Assembly: GCF_000720725.1 (NCBI RefSeq)
Contig: NZ_JOCQ01000049.1
Location: 13,739-77,738, forward strand
Length of the DNA stretch: 64,000 bases
Source of the DNA: Streptomyces rimosus subsp. rimosus
GTDB taxonomy: Bacteria; Actinomycetota; Actinomycetes; Streptomycetales; Streptomycetaceae
Direction: 5' to 3'
The notes beneath the pieces are model-generated. The model was not told the DNA's origin. It saw only the letters and a program-made list of their open reading frames with translations, and searched no databases. The translations under genes were made by a program, and so were the position numbers. Of this stretch, positions 1 to 8,576 are shown piece after piece. Positions within the stretch are counted from its first letter, which is position 1; every line of letters starts with the position of its first letter.

Positions 1-711
1 TTCTCACTGGCGCTGGTCATGGCCAACGACAACGACGACATCTGGAAGAGGGTCGGCCGTGAGCCGTCGGGCACCCCGTTCAATTCGCTCGTGCAACTGG
101 AGTGGGAGAACGGCGTCCCGCGCAACCCCTTCATCAACGCGGGCGCGCTGGTCGTCACCGACCGCCTCCAGACGCTGACCGGCGACGCCAGCACCACGAT
201 GCTGCACTTCCTGCGCGAGGAGAGCGGCAACCCGGACCTCGCCTTCGACCAGGCCGTGGCCGACTCCGAGGCCGACCACGGCGACCGCAACGCGGCGCTC
301 GCGCACTTCATGGCGAGCTTCGGCAACCTGGAGAACCCGGTCCCCAGCGTCATCGAGCACTACTTCTGGCAGTGCTCGATCGAGATGAGCTGCCGCGACC
401 TGGCGGCGGCCGGCGGGTTCCTGGCCCGGCACGGGCTGCGCGCGGACGGCAGCCGCCTGCTGGAGGCGCGCGAGGCCAAGCGGATCAACGCGGTGATGCT
501 GACCTGCGGCACGTACGACGCGGCCGGGGAGTTCGCCTACCGGGTCGGGCTGCCCGCCAAGAGCGGCGTCGGCGGCGGCATCGTGGCGGTCGTGCCGGGG
601 CGCTGCACGCTGTGCGTGTGGAGTCCCGGGCTGGACAGCCGGGGCAACTCGGTGGCGGGCGCGGCGGCGCTGGACCACTTCACCACGCTGACCGGCTGGT
701 CGGTGTTCTGA
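1..711 (+). CDS. glsA: Glutaminase, C-terminal part (5' end outside window)
   Basis: The frame is open from base 1 and stops at 709-711, giving 236 residues of a serine-dependent glutaminase (beta-lactamase-like fold), which hydrolyses L-glutamine to glutamate and ammonia in the cytosol. Family signatures are visible: NPFINAGA near the start, the SVIEHYFWQCSIEMSC segment, CGTYDAAGEFAYRVGLPAKSGVGGG, and the C-terminal GNSVAG. The catalytic Ser-x-x-Lys motif lies upstream of the window and cannot be checked. Full-length enzymes are about 305-330 residues, so roughly a quarter is missing. The reading FSLALVMAND before the first internal Met continues the family alignment, so that Met is not the start. 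Confidence 0.93.
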   Translation, partial: FSLALVMANDNDDIWKRVGREPSGTPFNSLVQLEWENGVPRNPFINAGALVVTDRLQTLTGDASTTMLHFLREESGNPDLAFDQAVADSEADHGDRNAALAHFMASFGNLENPVPSVIEHYFWQCSIEMSCRDLAAAGGFLARHGLRADGSRLLEAREAKRINAVMLTCGTYDAAGEFAYRVGLPAKSGVGGGIVAVVPGRCTLCVWSPGLDSRGNSVAGAAALDHFTTLTGWSVF

Positions 712-776
712 GCGGGCCGCCGGGTGGCGGCCGGCCCCCTCGCGGGCGCATCGTGGGGGCGAGGAGGTGTGGCGCC

Positions 777-1001
777 ATGGAGCACGAGATGCGCGCGGAG
801 TACGCGGACGGCGGCTCGCCGCGGGAGCCGGACGCCCCGGTCAGGATCTGGCACATGGTGCGGTTGGACGGCACCCGGTCCATGTGCGGACGTGAACTGC
901 AACCGGATGCGGCGGTGCAGTCCGCGGACGTGTGGGGTACGTCCGCGGCCGAACCGTTCTGCCACTCGTGCGGGGCGTTGTACCTGCGGGAAGTGCCGTA
1001 G
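777..1001 (+). CDS. Small conserved Cys-rich hypothetical protein
   Basis: This 74-residue protein has a GGAGG-like ribosome site at about 760-768, a good distance before the ATG. Two Cys clusters are visible: MCGREL in the middle and CHSCG near the C-terminus. This could be a small zinc-binding site (inference). The pattern IWHMVRLDGTRSMCGREL followed by PFCHSCGALYLREVP resembles short uncharacterised Streptomyces proteins. No function is assigned. It sits 65 bp after the glutaminase gene on the same strand and may be read through from it. Confidence 0.7.
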   Translation: MEHEMRAEYADGGSPREPDAPVRIWHMVRLDGTRSMCGRELQPDAAVQSADVWGTSAAEPFCHSCGALYLREVP

Positions 1002-1108
1002 CGGCGGGAGCCAGGACGGTACGGAGGCGCCGCGCACCACGCGTGCACCACGGCGCCCCGCCCCGTAGGCCTACGCCCGCCCCGTACGTCCAAGCCTGCT
1101 CCGCACGC

Positions 1109-1534
1109 CTACGCCCGCGCCGCGAACAGATCCACCCCGTGCCCGTCCGGATCCCGGACCACCGCGTACCGCTGCCCCCAGTCCGCGTCCCACGGAGCCT
1201 TCTCCCCGGCGTACCCGGCGCCGGTCAGCTCCGCGTAGACCTTGTCGACCTCTGCCGGGTCCGCGCACTCGAACGCCAGGCCCGTCGCGGCGCCGCCGGC
1301 CGGCGGCGTCCACCCGGGGTCGATGGAGCGCGCGGTCTCGTACGTGTCCCACATCAGGCGCAGCCCGCCGGGGAGCGTCGCCTCGGCGTGCGGGGCGGTG
1401 TCGGCCTCCGCCGGGACCGTCAGGCCCAGGCGGCGGTAGAAGGCGAGCGAGGCCGCCATGTCGGCGACGACCATGCCGATCGCGGCGAGGTGCGGGGTGA
1501 TGGTGCCGGTCGTGGGCTGCGTTTCGTTGCTCAT
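1109..1534 (-). CDS. VOC superfamily (glyoxalase/bleomycin-resistance fold) protein
   Basis: This 141-residue single-domain protein has the paired beta-alpha-beta-beta-beta modules of the vicinal oxygen chelate superfamily. Module 1 begins at HLAAIGMVVADMAASLAFYRRLG (residues about 15-37). Module 2 contains GLAFECADPAEVDKVYAEL and ends in RDPDGHGVDLFA. Members include glyoxalases, dioxygenases and antibiotic-binding proteins, and usually act as dimers. The last metal-ligand position, often Glu in DPDGNxIEL, reads Asp here, so metal binding and catalysis are not certain. No neighbour suggests a substrate. The start ATG gives the expected domain length. Confidence 0.85.
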   Translation of the reverse strand: MSNETQPTTGTITPHLAAIGMVVADMAASLAFYRRLGLTVPAEADTAPHAEATLPGGLRLMWDTYETARSIDPGWTPPAGGAATGLAFECADPAEVDKVYAELTGAGYAGEKAPWDADWGQRYAVVRDPDGHGVDLFAARA

Positions 1535-1622
1535 GCGGTGAGCGTAGGCAGCGCGCCCGGGCCGGGTCTTGAAGAAATCGGACGCGGCCGGAAGGCGGCG
1601 CGGTCACGTTCCGGGAGCCCCC

Positions 1623-2561
1623 TCAAGGGCACCGGATCACCTGCCCCGCATACGACAGGTTGCCGCCGAACCCGAAGAGCAGCACCGGGGCGCCGGACGG
1701 GACCTCCCGCCGCTCCACCAGCTTGGACAGGGCCAGCGGCACGGACGCGGCCGAGGTGTTGCCGGACTCGACGACATCGCGCGCGATCACCGCGTTGACC
1801 GCGCCGATGCGCTCCGCCAGCGGCTCGATCAGCCGCAGGTTGGCCTGGTGCAGCACGACCCCGGCCAGGTCCGCCGGCGCGATGCCGGAGCGTTCGCACA
1901 CCTGGCGGGCGATGGCCGGCAGGCGGGTGGTGGCCCAGCGGTAGACGGCCTGGCCCTGCTGGGCGAAGCGGGGCGGGCTGCCCTCGATACGGACGGCGTC
2001 GCCCATCTCGGGGACCGAGCCCCACAGCACCGGGCCGATCTCCGGTTCCGGCGCTGCCGTGACGACCGCGGCGCCCGCCCCGTCCCCGACGAGTACGCAG
2101 GTGGAACGGTCCGTCCAGTCCACCACGTCGGTGAACTTCTCGGCCCCGACGACCAGCGCGTTGACCGCCGACCCGGCCCGTATGGCGTGGTCGGCGGTGG
2201 CCAGCGCGTGGGTGAAACCGGCGCAGACGACGTTGATGTCCATGGCGGCGGGCGACGGCAGGCCGAGCCGGGCGGCGACCCGGGCTGCGGTGTTCGGGCT
2301 GCGGTCGACGGCCGTGCAGGTGGCCACCAGGACGAGGTCGATGTCCTGGGCCGTCAGGCCGCTCGCGGCCAGCGCCTTGGCCGCAGCGGCGGCGGCCATC
2401 GCGTCCACGGTCTCGTCGGGGGCCGCGACGTGCCGGGTGCGGATGCCGACGCGGCTGCTGATCCACGCGTCGTCGGTGTCGACGAGCTTCGCGAGATCGT
2501 CGTTGGTCAGTACCCGGGAGGGCTGGTAGTGGCCGAGGGCCAGGACGCGTGCGCCCGTCAT
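1623..2561 (-). CDS. 3-oxoacyl-ACP synthase III (KAS III/FabH-like)
   Basis: This 312-residue thiolase-fold condensing enzyme has the full KAS III catalytic triad: Cys113 in INVVCAGFTHAL, His238 in VVLHQANLRLIE and Asn268 in VESGNTSAAS. The FabH N-terminal signature is present (DAWISSRVGIRTRH). Such enzymes condense acyl-CoA with malonyl-ACP, or in secondary metabolism transfer acyl groups. It stands alone, with no acyl carrier protein, fabD or fabF nearby, so it is probably not the housekeeping fabH of the fatty-acid operon. It may be a paralogue for a specialised acyl donor. The alternative is a resistance-type or starter-unit KAS III. Confidence 0.9.
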   Translation of the reverse strand: MTGARVLALGHYQPSRVLTNDDLAKLVDTDDAWISSRVGIRTRHVAAPDETVDAMAAAAAAKALAASGLTAQDIDLVLVATCTAVDRSPNTAARVAARLGLPSPAAMDINVVCAGFTHALATADHAIRAGSAVNALVVGAEKFTDVVDWTDRSTCVLVGDGAGAAVVTAAPEPEIGPVLWGSVPEMGDAVRIEGSPPRFAQQGQAVYRWATTRLPAIARQVCERSGIAPADLAGVVLHQANLRLIEPLAERIGAVNAVIARDVVESGNTSAASVPLALSKLVERREVPSGAPVLLFGFGGNLSYAGQVIRCP

Positions 2562-2863
2562 GGAGTCCCCTGTGCGTGTGCGGACGGTATCCGTTCAGTG
2601 TTGGGGGCACGGCTCCCGGGCGGCGTTGCGTGATACGCCAATCTTCGGGGGTGTCTTCTGGAGGGAATGTCACGTACCGCTCGGGGCGGGCGCTTCCGGC
2701 GGCCCCGTACGGTGACGTGATTCCGCGCACGCCACCGGCATCCCGCGCAGGTCACCGGCCCCGTACGCCACCGGCCCCGTACGCCGCCGGCCCGGTACGC
2801 CACCGGCCCGGTCCCGCCGGCGATGTGCCGTCGGAACCGGGCCGGAGGCCGGGGCGTCCCCGC
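2562..2863. other. Intergenic stretch with 16-bp tandem repeats
   Basis: These 302 bases separate the KAS III gene from the end of copA. No credible gene is seen: reading frames crossing it are shadows of the neighbours. The right half holds a short GC-rich tandem repeat at 2753-2812. The left end, just before the KAS III start, should hold that gene's promoter, but no clear -10/-35 pair was recognised. Confidence 0.5.
2753..2812. repeat. 16-bp tandem repeat, three full copies plus a partial one
   Basis: The units CACCGGCCCCGTACGC at 2753-2768 and 2769-2784 are identical. A third unit with two changes (CGCCGGCCCGGTACGC) is at 2785-2800, and a partial fourth starts at 2801. They lie just downstream of the copA stop codon. 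Confidence 0.85.
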
Positions 2864-5143
2864 TCAGCCGAGCGGCTTGAAGCGCCGCAGCCGGAGGCTG
2901 TTGGCCACCACGAAGACCGAGGAGAAGGCCATCGCGGCCCCGGCGATCATCGGGTTGAGCATCCCGGCCGCGGCCAGCGGCAGCGCGGCGACGTTGTAGC
3001 CGAAGGCCCAGAAGAGGTTGGCCTTGATGGTGCCGAGGGTGCGGCGGGCGAGGCGGATGGCGTCCGCGGCGGCGCGCAGGTCGCCCCGTACCAGCGTCAG
3101 GTCGCCGACCTCGATGGCGGCGTCCGTGCCGGTGCCCATCGCCAGCCCCAGATCGGCCTGGGCCAGCGCCGCCGCGTCGTTGACGCCGTCGCCGACCATG
3201 GCCACCGACTTCCCCTCCGCCTGGAGGGCCTTGACCACCGAGACCTTGTCCTCGGGCAGCACGTCGGCGATCACATGCTCCGCCTCTATGCCGACCTCGG
3301 CGGCCACCGAGCGGGCGACGGCCGCGTTGTCGCCGGTCAGCAGCACCGGGGTGAGTCCGAGGGCGCGCAGCCGGCGGATCGCCTCGGCGCTGGTGGGCTT
3401 GACCGCGTCGGCGACGACGAGCACGGCCCGCGCCTCTCCGTCCCAGGCCACGGCGACCGCCGTGTGCCCGGCGTCCTCGGCGGCGGTCTTCGCGTCGGCC
3501 AGCGCGGCGGGCAGCTCGATCGCCCACTCGGAGAGGAGCGACGTACGGCCGACGAGGACGGCGTGGCCCTCGACGACGCCCTGGACACCGCGGCCGGGTA
3601 CGTTCGCGAAGTCCTCGGGGACCGGCAGCTCACCCGTACGCTCGGCCGCCGCGGTGGCGATGGCACGGGCGATGGGGTGCTCGGAGGAGTGCTCCAGGGC
3701 ACCGGCCAGGCGCAGCGCCCCGTCCTCGGACACGCCGTCGGCGAGGTGGACGCCGGTGAGCGTCATCGCGCCGGTGGTGACGGTGCCGGTCTTGTCCAGG
3801 ACGACGGTGTCCACGCGGCGGGTGGTCTCCAGGACCTCCGGCCCCTTGATCAGGATGCCCAGCTGGGCGCCGCGGCCGGTGCCGACCATGAGCGCGGTCG
3901 GGGTGGCCAGGCCCAGCGCGCAGGGGCAGGCGATGATCAGTACGGCGACGGCGGCGGTGAACGCGGCGACCGCGCCCGCGCCCGTGACGAGCCAGTAGCC
4001 CAGCGTCCCGAGGGCCAGCGTGATGACGACCGGGACGAAGACCGCGGAGATCCGGTCGGCCAGCCGCTGGGCGGCGGCCTTGCCGTTCTGCGCGTCCTCG
4101 ACCAGCCGCGCCATCCGGGCCAGCTGGGTGTCCGCGCCGACCCGGGTGGCCTCGACGACGATCCGGCCGCCCGCGTTGACGGTGGCGCCGGTGACCTGGT
4201 CGCCGGGGGCGACCTCGACGGGCACCGACTCGCCGGTGAGCATCGAGGCGTCGACCGCGGAGGAGCCGTCCACGACCGTGCCGTCGGTGGCGATCTTCTC
4301 TCCCGGGCGGACCACGAAGCGGTCGCCCACGGCCAGCTCGGCGACCGGTACGCGGACCTCGCGCCCGTCCCGCAGCACCGCGACGTCCTTGGCGCCCAGC
4401 TCCAGCAGCGCCTTCAGCGCGGCCCCGGCCCGGCGCTTGGAGCGGGCCTCGAAATAGCGCCCGGCCAGGATGAAGGCGGTGACGCCGGCCGCGGCCTCCA
4501 GGTAGATGTTGCCGCTGCCGTCGCTGCGCGCGATGGTCAGCTCGAACGGGTGGGTCATACCGGGCATCCCGGCGTCGCCGAAGAACAGCGCCCACAGGGA
4601 CCAGCCGAGCGCGGCCAGGGTGCCCATGGAGATCAGGGTGTCCATCGTGGCGGCGCCGTGCCGCAGGTTGGTCCAGGCGGCCTTGTGGAACGGCCAGGCG
4701 CCGTACGCCACGACGGGCGCCGCCAGCGTCAGCGACAGCCACTGCCAGTTGGTGAACTGGAGCGCCGGGACCATCGCCATCAGGATCACCGGTACGGCCA
4801 GGACCACCGAGACGGTCAGCCGCTGCCGCAGCGGGGCGAGGGCGTCGGCGCCCGGCTCCGGAGGCGGGGCCGCCGCCCCGGGCTCGGACGGCGGCGGGGC
4901 GGGGGCCGGCGGTTCCGGTACGGCGGCGGTGTAGCCGGTCCTCTCGACGGTGGCGATCAGGTCCGCGACGCCGATGCCCGCGCTTTCCTCGTAGGTGACC
5001 TGTGCCTTCTCCGTCGCGTAGTTGACGGTGGCGGTGACGCCGTCCATCCGGTTGAGCTTCTTCTCGACGCGGGCGGCGCAGGAGGCGCAGGTCATGCCGC
5101 CGATCTCCAGCTCGATGCGGTGTCCGTCGACGGTGGTGGTCAT
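2864..5143 (-). CDS. copA: Copper-exporting P1B-type ATPase
   Basis: This 759-residue heavy-metal P-type ATPase pumps Cu(I) out of the cytosol. It has one N-terminal heavy-metal-associated domain with GMTCASC (Cys19 and Cys22). It also has the membrane CPC metal site in ACPCALGLATP, actuator motif MLTGESVP, phosphorylation site DKTGTVTTG (Asp about 449), the SEHPIARAI nucleotide-domain motif and MVGDGVNDAAAL. A Gly/Pro-rich linker follows the HMA domain. The start at 5143 is chosen because the HMA domain begins directly after it. A CsoR-like operator lies 62 bp upstream. No csoR or copZ gene is adjacent. Confidence 0.96.
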   Translation of the reverse strand: MTTTVDGHRIELEIGGMTCASCAARVEKKLNRMDGVTATVNYATEKAQVTYEESAGIGVADLIATVERTGYTAAVPEPPAPAPPPSEPGAAAPPPEPGADALAPLRQRLTVSVVLAVPVILMAMVPALQFTNWQWLSLTLAAPVVAYGAWPFHKAAWTNLRHGAATMDTLISMGTLAALGWSLWALFFGDAGMPGMTHPFELTIARSDGSGNIYLEAAAGVTAFILAGRYFEARSKRRAGAALKALLELGAKDVAVLRDGREVRVPVAELAVGDRFVVRPGEKIATDGTVVDGSSAVDASMLTGESVPVEVAPGDQVTGATVNAGGRIVVEATRVGADTQLARMARLVEDAQNGKAAAQRLADRISAVFVPVVITLALGTLGYWLVTGAGAVAAFTAAVAVLIIACPCALGLATPTALMVGTGRGAQLGILIKGPEVLETTRRVDTVVLDKTGTVTTGAMTLTGVHLADGVSEDGALRLAGALEHSSEHPIARAIATAAAERTGELPVPEDFANVPGRGVQGVVEGHAVLVGRTSLLSEWAIELPAALADAKTAAEDAGHTAVAVAWDGEARAVLVVADAVKPTSAEAIRRLRALGLTPVLLTGDNAAVARSVAAEVGIEAEHVIADVLPEDKVSVVKALQAEGKSVAMVGDGVNDAAALAQADLGLAMGTGTDAAIEVGDLTLVRGDLRAAADAIRLARRTLGTIKANLFWAFGYNVAALPLAAAGMLNPMIAGAAMAFSSVFVVANSLRLRRFKPLG

Positions 5144-5204
5144 GGCTGCTCCTTCGGGGGCGGGGGGACAGCGGGGCACCGCTGTCGTCCACTGCCTGGA
5201 CTGT

Positions 5205-5221
5205 ATACCCCTAGGGGGTAT
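5205..5221. promoter_or_regulatory. CsoR-type copper operator upstream of copA
   Basis: ATACCCCTAGGGGGTAT is a near-perfect inverted repeat of the ATACCC/GGGTAT type bound by CsoR copper-sensing repressors in actinobacteria. It is centred about 70 bp before the copA ATG, in the gap between copA and the WYL regulator. Copper-dependent derepression of copA is inferred. The csoR gene must be elsewhere. Confidence 0.8.
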
Positions 5222-5226
5222 GTGCG

Positions 5227-6225
5227 CTACCCCTCCCGGGTATGGGGTGCCGTCGCCGCGCCCTCCCCCTCGGTCGCCCGCAGCACCCGCCCGCCCAGCT
5301 GCCGCAGATGTGCCACCAGCTCCGCCGGTTCGTGCACCGTGAACTCGTGGCCCAGCATCGCCAGCCGGTACGCCGTCCACTCCAGGGGGTCGGGCCGGGT
5401 GCGCAGGCGGCAGGAGCCCTCGTCGAGCGGCTCCACCTCGGCCGCCGCGTTCCCCATCAGGGCGGCGACCTCCTCGGCGGGCGCGTACACCGTGGCCACC
5501 GCGGTGACACCGGCCGCCGCCAGGCTCCGCAGCTGCCCCTTCACGTACGCCGCGGCGTCCTCGGCGGGCAGGGCGCGCGGCGGCGTCCGTACCCCCGTGG
5601 GGTAGGGGTCGGACAGCCGGTCGACCCGGAAGATCCGCCAGTCCTCGCGCTCGTTGTCGTACGCCACCAGGTACCAGCGGCGCCCGGCCGCGACCAGCCG
5701 GTGCGGCTCGGCCAGCCGCTTGGAGCGGACGCCGTCGCCCGCCCGGTAGGAGAACCGCACCCGCTCCTGGTTGGCGATCGCCGCGGCCAGCGCGGTCAGA
5801 TGGGCCGGATCGACGGTCGGGCCGTCCCCGGAGGGCATCGGTACGGTGGCGGTGCCGAGCGTGCCGACCCGCCGCCGCAGCCGGGACGGCAGCACCTGCT
5901 CCAGCTTGGCGAGGGCGCGTACGGACGCCTCCTCGATGCCGTCGACGGTGTGCCCGGCCGCCGAGCGCAGGCCGACGGCGATGGCCACCGCCTCTTCGTC
6001 GTCCAGCAGCAGCGGGGGCAGCGCGGTGCCCGCGGCGAGCCGGTAGCCGCCCTCCGCGCCCATCGTGGCGTGCACCGGATAGCCGAGTTCGCGCAGCCGC
6101 TCGATGTCACGGCGGATGGTGCGCGTGGTGACCCTCAGGCGCCCGGCGAGTTCGCTGCCGGGCCATTCGCGGGGGGTCTGGAGCAGGGACAGCAGATTCA
6201 GCAGACGGGCCGAGGTTTCACTCAT
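5227..6225 (-). CDS. WYL-domain transcriptional regulator (YafY/PafBC type)
   Basis: This protein of about 332 residues has an N-terminal winged helix-turn-helix (residues about 5-58, LAGRLRVTTRTIRRDIERLRELGYPVHA). It continues with the WYL ligand-sensing domain (RVRFSYRAGDG...RLAEPHRLV...RWYLVAYDNEREDWRIFRVDRL) and a C-terminal WCX-like region. WYL proteins sense nucleotides or other small ligands and control diverse operons. A Met three codons upstream (6234) is an alternative start. It is divergent from the MFS exporter at 6398, whose promoter it probably controls. It is probably not part of the copA unit, because the CsoR-like operator lies between them. Confidence 0.9.
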   Translation of the reverse strand: MSETSARLLNLLSLLQTPREWPGSELAGRLRVTTRTIRRDIERLRELGYPVHATMGAEGGYRLAAGTALPPLLLDDEEAVAIAVGLRSAAGHTVDGIEEASVRALAKLEQVLPSRLRRRVGTLGTATVPMPSGDGPTVDPAHLTALAAAIANQERVRFSYRAGDGVRSKRLAEPHRLVAAGRRWYLVAYDNEREDWRIFRVDRLSDPYPTGVRTPPRALPAEDAAAYVKGQLRSLAAAGVTAVATVYAPAEEVAALMGNAAAEVEPLDEGSCRLRTRPDPLEWTAYRLAMLGHEFTVHEPAELVAHLRQLGGRVLRATEGEGAATAPHTREG

Positions 6226-6397
6226 GCCCTGCATGATGGCCGACGAAGTAGGACCGGGTCTGTCCTAGAGGGACCCTAGTGTTCTGGTGTGCAGCAACCG
6301 CGGTACCCGAAGGGTGCCCCGCCGCATCTGCCGCATCTGCCGTCCGCCGCCCAGCCGCGGACACCCCGGAAACCCCCAGGCCCCAGGAGACAGCGCC

Positions 6398-7915
6398 ATG
6401 CCCACCCCGCCCACGCCCGCCCCCGGCCCGACCGGCCGCAGACGCTGGATCGCGCTGGCCGTCGTCCTGACCGCCGCCTTCATGGACCTGGTGGACGCGA
6501 CCATCGTCAACATCGCCATCCCCAGCATCCAGCGGGACACCGGCGCGTCGTTCGGCGCGATCCAGTGGATCACCGCCGGCTATGCGCTCGCCTTCGCCGT
6601 CGGCCTGATCACCGGCGGCCGGCTCGGCGACATCCACGGGCGCCGCCGCCTCTTCCTGCTCGGCATGGGCGGCTTCACCGCCGCCTCCGCGCTCTGCGGG
6701 CTCGCCGCCGACCCGCAGATGCTGATCGCGGCCCGGGTCCTCCAGGGGGCGATGGCCGCGCTGATGGTGCCGCAGGTGCTGGCGATCATCCATGTGACCT
6801 TTCCCCCGCACGAGCGCGGCAAGGTCTTCGGGATGTTCGGCGCCGTCGTCGGCCTGGGCGCGGTGTGCGGCCCGCTGATCGGCGCGCTGCTGACGCAGTG
6901 GGACCTCCTCGGCCTCCAGTGGCGGCCGATCTTCCTGATCAACCTGCCGGTCGGCGTCGCCGGCATCCTCCTCGGCCGCCGCTTCATCGCCGAGTCCCGC
7001 GCCCCCAAGGCGCTGCGCCTGGACCTCGTCGGCATGGTCCTGGCCGCGCTCGCCCTCCTGATGGTGCTCTATCCGCTCACCCAGGGCCGCGAACTGGGCT
7101 GGCCCGTCTGGGGCTTCGTGTCGATGGCCGCCAGTCCGCTCGTCTTCACCGTCTTCGTACGGTACGAGCGCGCCAAGGCCCGCAAGGACGGCTCGCCGCT
7201 CGTCGAACTCTCCCTGTTCAAGCTCCGCACGTTCGCCGCGGGCACCGGCGTCCAGCTCACCTTCGGCGCGCTCTCCGGCCTGTTCTTCCTGGTCTGGACG
7301 CTGTGCATGCAGCTCGGCCTGGGCTGGGGCCCGCTGCACGCCGGGCTGACCGGAATCCCGTTCTCGCTGGCCTGCTCGGCGGCGGCCGGCATCTCCGTAC
7401 AGAAGCTGGTGCCGCGCTTCGGGCGCAAGGTGCTGCAGGCCGGGGCGCTGATCATGCTGGCCGGTGCGCTGCTCTACATAGCGGAGGCCGGACGGTACGG
7501 CACGGAGCTGACGTCCTGGCAGATGGTGCCCGCGATGCTGCTGATGGGCGGCGGCATGGGCCTGATCGTCGCCCCGATCACCGACGCGGCCATCTCCGAG
7601 GTCCCGGCCGAGCACTCCGGATCGGCGTCCGGCATCTTCAACACCACCAGCCAGCTGGGCATGGCGCTCGGCCTCGGGCTGTCCTCGGTCGCCTTCTTCG
7701 GCGTCCTCGACGACGCGGCGGGCGGGGACCCGCGGGCCGCGGTCATCGATGCCACGGTCACCTCGCTGTGGTGGGTGGCGGCCGGGCTGGCGGTCATCTT
7801 CCTGCTGCTGTTCCTGCTGCCGGGGAAAGCCCGTACGGGCGGGGGAGCGGACCGGTCCGCCGCCCCCGCGGACGAGCACCACGTCCCCGATGCGGACCGC
7901 GCCCTGGTCCACTGA
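6398..7915 (+). CDS. MFS drug exporter, DHA2 (EmrB/QacA) family
   Basis: This 505-residue integral membrane transporter has the 14-helix layout of the DHA2 family. Helix 1 carries the motif FMDLVDATIVNIAIPSIQ, and motif A is GGRLGDIHGRRR. Proton-driven export of drugs or antiseptics is the family role; the substrate is unknown. The ATG at 6398 is preceded by AGGAGA at 6385-6390. The longer upstream extension of the frame is Pro/Arg-rich and unlike protein. It is divergent from the WYL regulator and convergent with the TetR gene at 7947. Either regulator could control it, but the WYL gene shares the promoter region. Confidence 0.93.
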   Translation: MPTPPTPAPGPTGRRRWIALAVVLTAAFMDLVDATIVNIAIPSIQRDTGASFGAIQWITAGYALAFAVGLITGGRLGDIHGRRRLFLLGMGGFTAASALCGLAADPQMLIAARVLQGAMAALMVPQVLAIIHVTFPPHERGKVFGMFGAVVGLGAVCGPLIGALLTQWDLLGLQWRPIFLINLPVGVAGILLGRRFIAESRAPKALRLDLVGMVLAALALLMVLYPLTQGRELGWPVWGFVSMAASPLVFTVFVRYERAKARKDGSPLVELSLFKLRTFAAGTGVQLTFGALSGLFFLVWTLCMQLGLGWGPLHAGLTGIPFSLACSAAAGISVQKLVPRFGRKVLQAGALIMLAGALLYIAEAGRYGTELTSWQMVPAMLLMGGGMGLIVAPITDAAISEVPAEHSGSASGIFNTTSQLGMALGLGLSSVAFFGVLDDAAGGDPRAAVIDATVTSLWWVAAGLAVIFLLLFLLPGKARTGGGADRSAAPADEHHVPDADRALVH

Positions 7916-7932
7916 CAGGAGTGACCGGACTG

Positions 7933-7962
7933 CCCGCCGCGGCGCGCTACGCCCGTGGCGGG
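7933..7962. terminator. Hairpin between convergent MFS and TetR genes
   Basis: Arms CCCGCCGCGG (7933-7942) and CCGTGGCGGG (7953-7962) pair with one G-U wobble around a 10-nt loop. It lies just past the MFS stop and overlaps the last codons of the TetR gene. Confidence 0.5.
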
Positions 7963-8531
7963 TAGTCCCTGCCGTTCAGCGCGCGGTAGATGAACCGGGT
8001 GGCCACCTCGACGGCCTCCGCCTCGGGCAGCTCGGGCAGCAGCTGCGTGGGGGCTTCCATCATCGCGCTCATCAGCGTCAGCGTGGTTTCGACGGACGCC
8101 GGCAGGTTTTGTACGTGCGCCAGGTGGTCGGCCAGGTCTTCGAGCTGCGCGCGGCGGAACTGTTCGAGGGTGCGCGCGAAGTCCTCGCTGACCAGCGCCG
8201 CCTGGCGCAGCGCGAGCATGGTCGGCGCGTGCTCCCGGTGCACGCGCCAGTAGGCGGCCACGTGGTAGCGGATCGCCTCCGGGTCGGTGAAGTCCGACTT
8301 GTGCTCATCGGTGACCGCGTAGCGGTCGCTCGCCGCGGCCAGCTCGTCCAGCAGCGCCTTGAGCAGCTCTTCCTTGCCCGCGAAGTGGTTGTAGAAGGAG
8401 CCCGCCGCCCGCCCGGCCTCCGCCGTGATGTCGGTGACCTTCGTGTTCAGGTAGCCGCGGGTCGCGAACAGGCGCTTGGCCGCCTCGATCAGCGCCGCCC
8501 TCGTCTCGCTCGCCTGCTCCGCGCGCTTCAC
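7947..8531 (-). CDS. TetR-family transcriptional regulator
   Basis: This 194-residue regulator has a typical N-terminal TetR helix-turn-helix (residues about 10-57: TRAALIEAAKRLFATRGYLNTKVTDITAEAGRAAGSFYNHFAGKEELL) and a helical ligand-binding C-terminal domain. It is divergently transcribed from the FAD monooxygenase at 8622 across 90 bp. That gap contains two tandem copies of a TGAA-N6-TTCA site. The simple reading is a repressor of the monooxygenase, and possibly of itself, released by the enzyme's substrate or a related aromatic compound. Confidence 0.92.
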   Translation of the reverse strand: MKRAEQASETRAALIEAAKRLFATRGYLNTKVTDITAEAGRAAGSFYNHFAGKEELLKALLDELAAASDRYAVTDEHKSDFTDPEAIRYHVAAYWRVHREHAPTMLALRQAALVSEDFARTLEQFRRAQLEDLADHLAHVQNLPASVETTLTLMSAMMEAPTQLLPELPEAEAVEVATRFIYRALNGRDYPPRA

Positions 8532-8576
8532 GTGTCCTCCCGCTTCCTTGACAGCGCACGCTAGCAGCCCTCACGA

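Noticed and set aside
2549..5605. Plus-strand open frame of about 1018 codons
   Set aside because: Antisense to copA; composition is Gly/Arg/Asp/Gln-rich as expected for a GC shadow.
6218..7912. Minus-strand frame of about 564 codons over the MFS exporter
   Set aside because: Shadow of a clear 14-helix transporter; no hydrophobic pattern or motif of its own.
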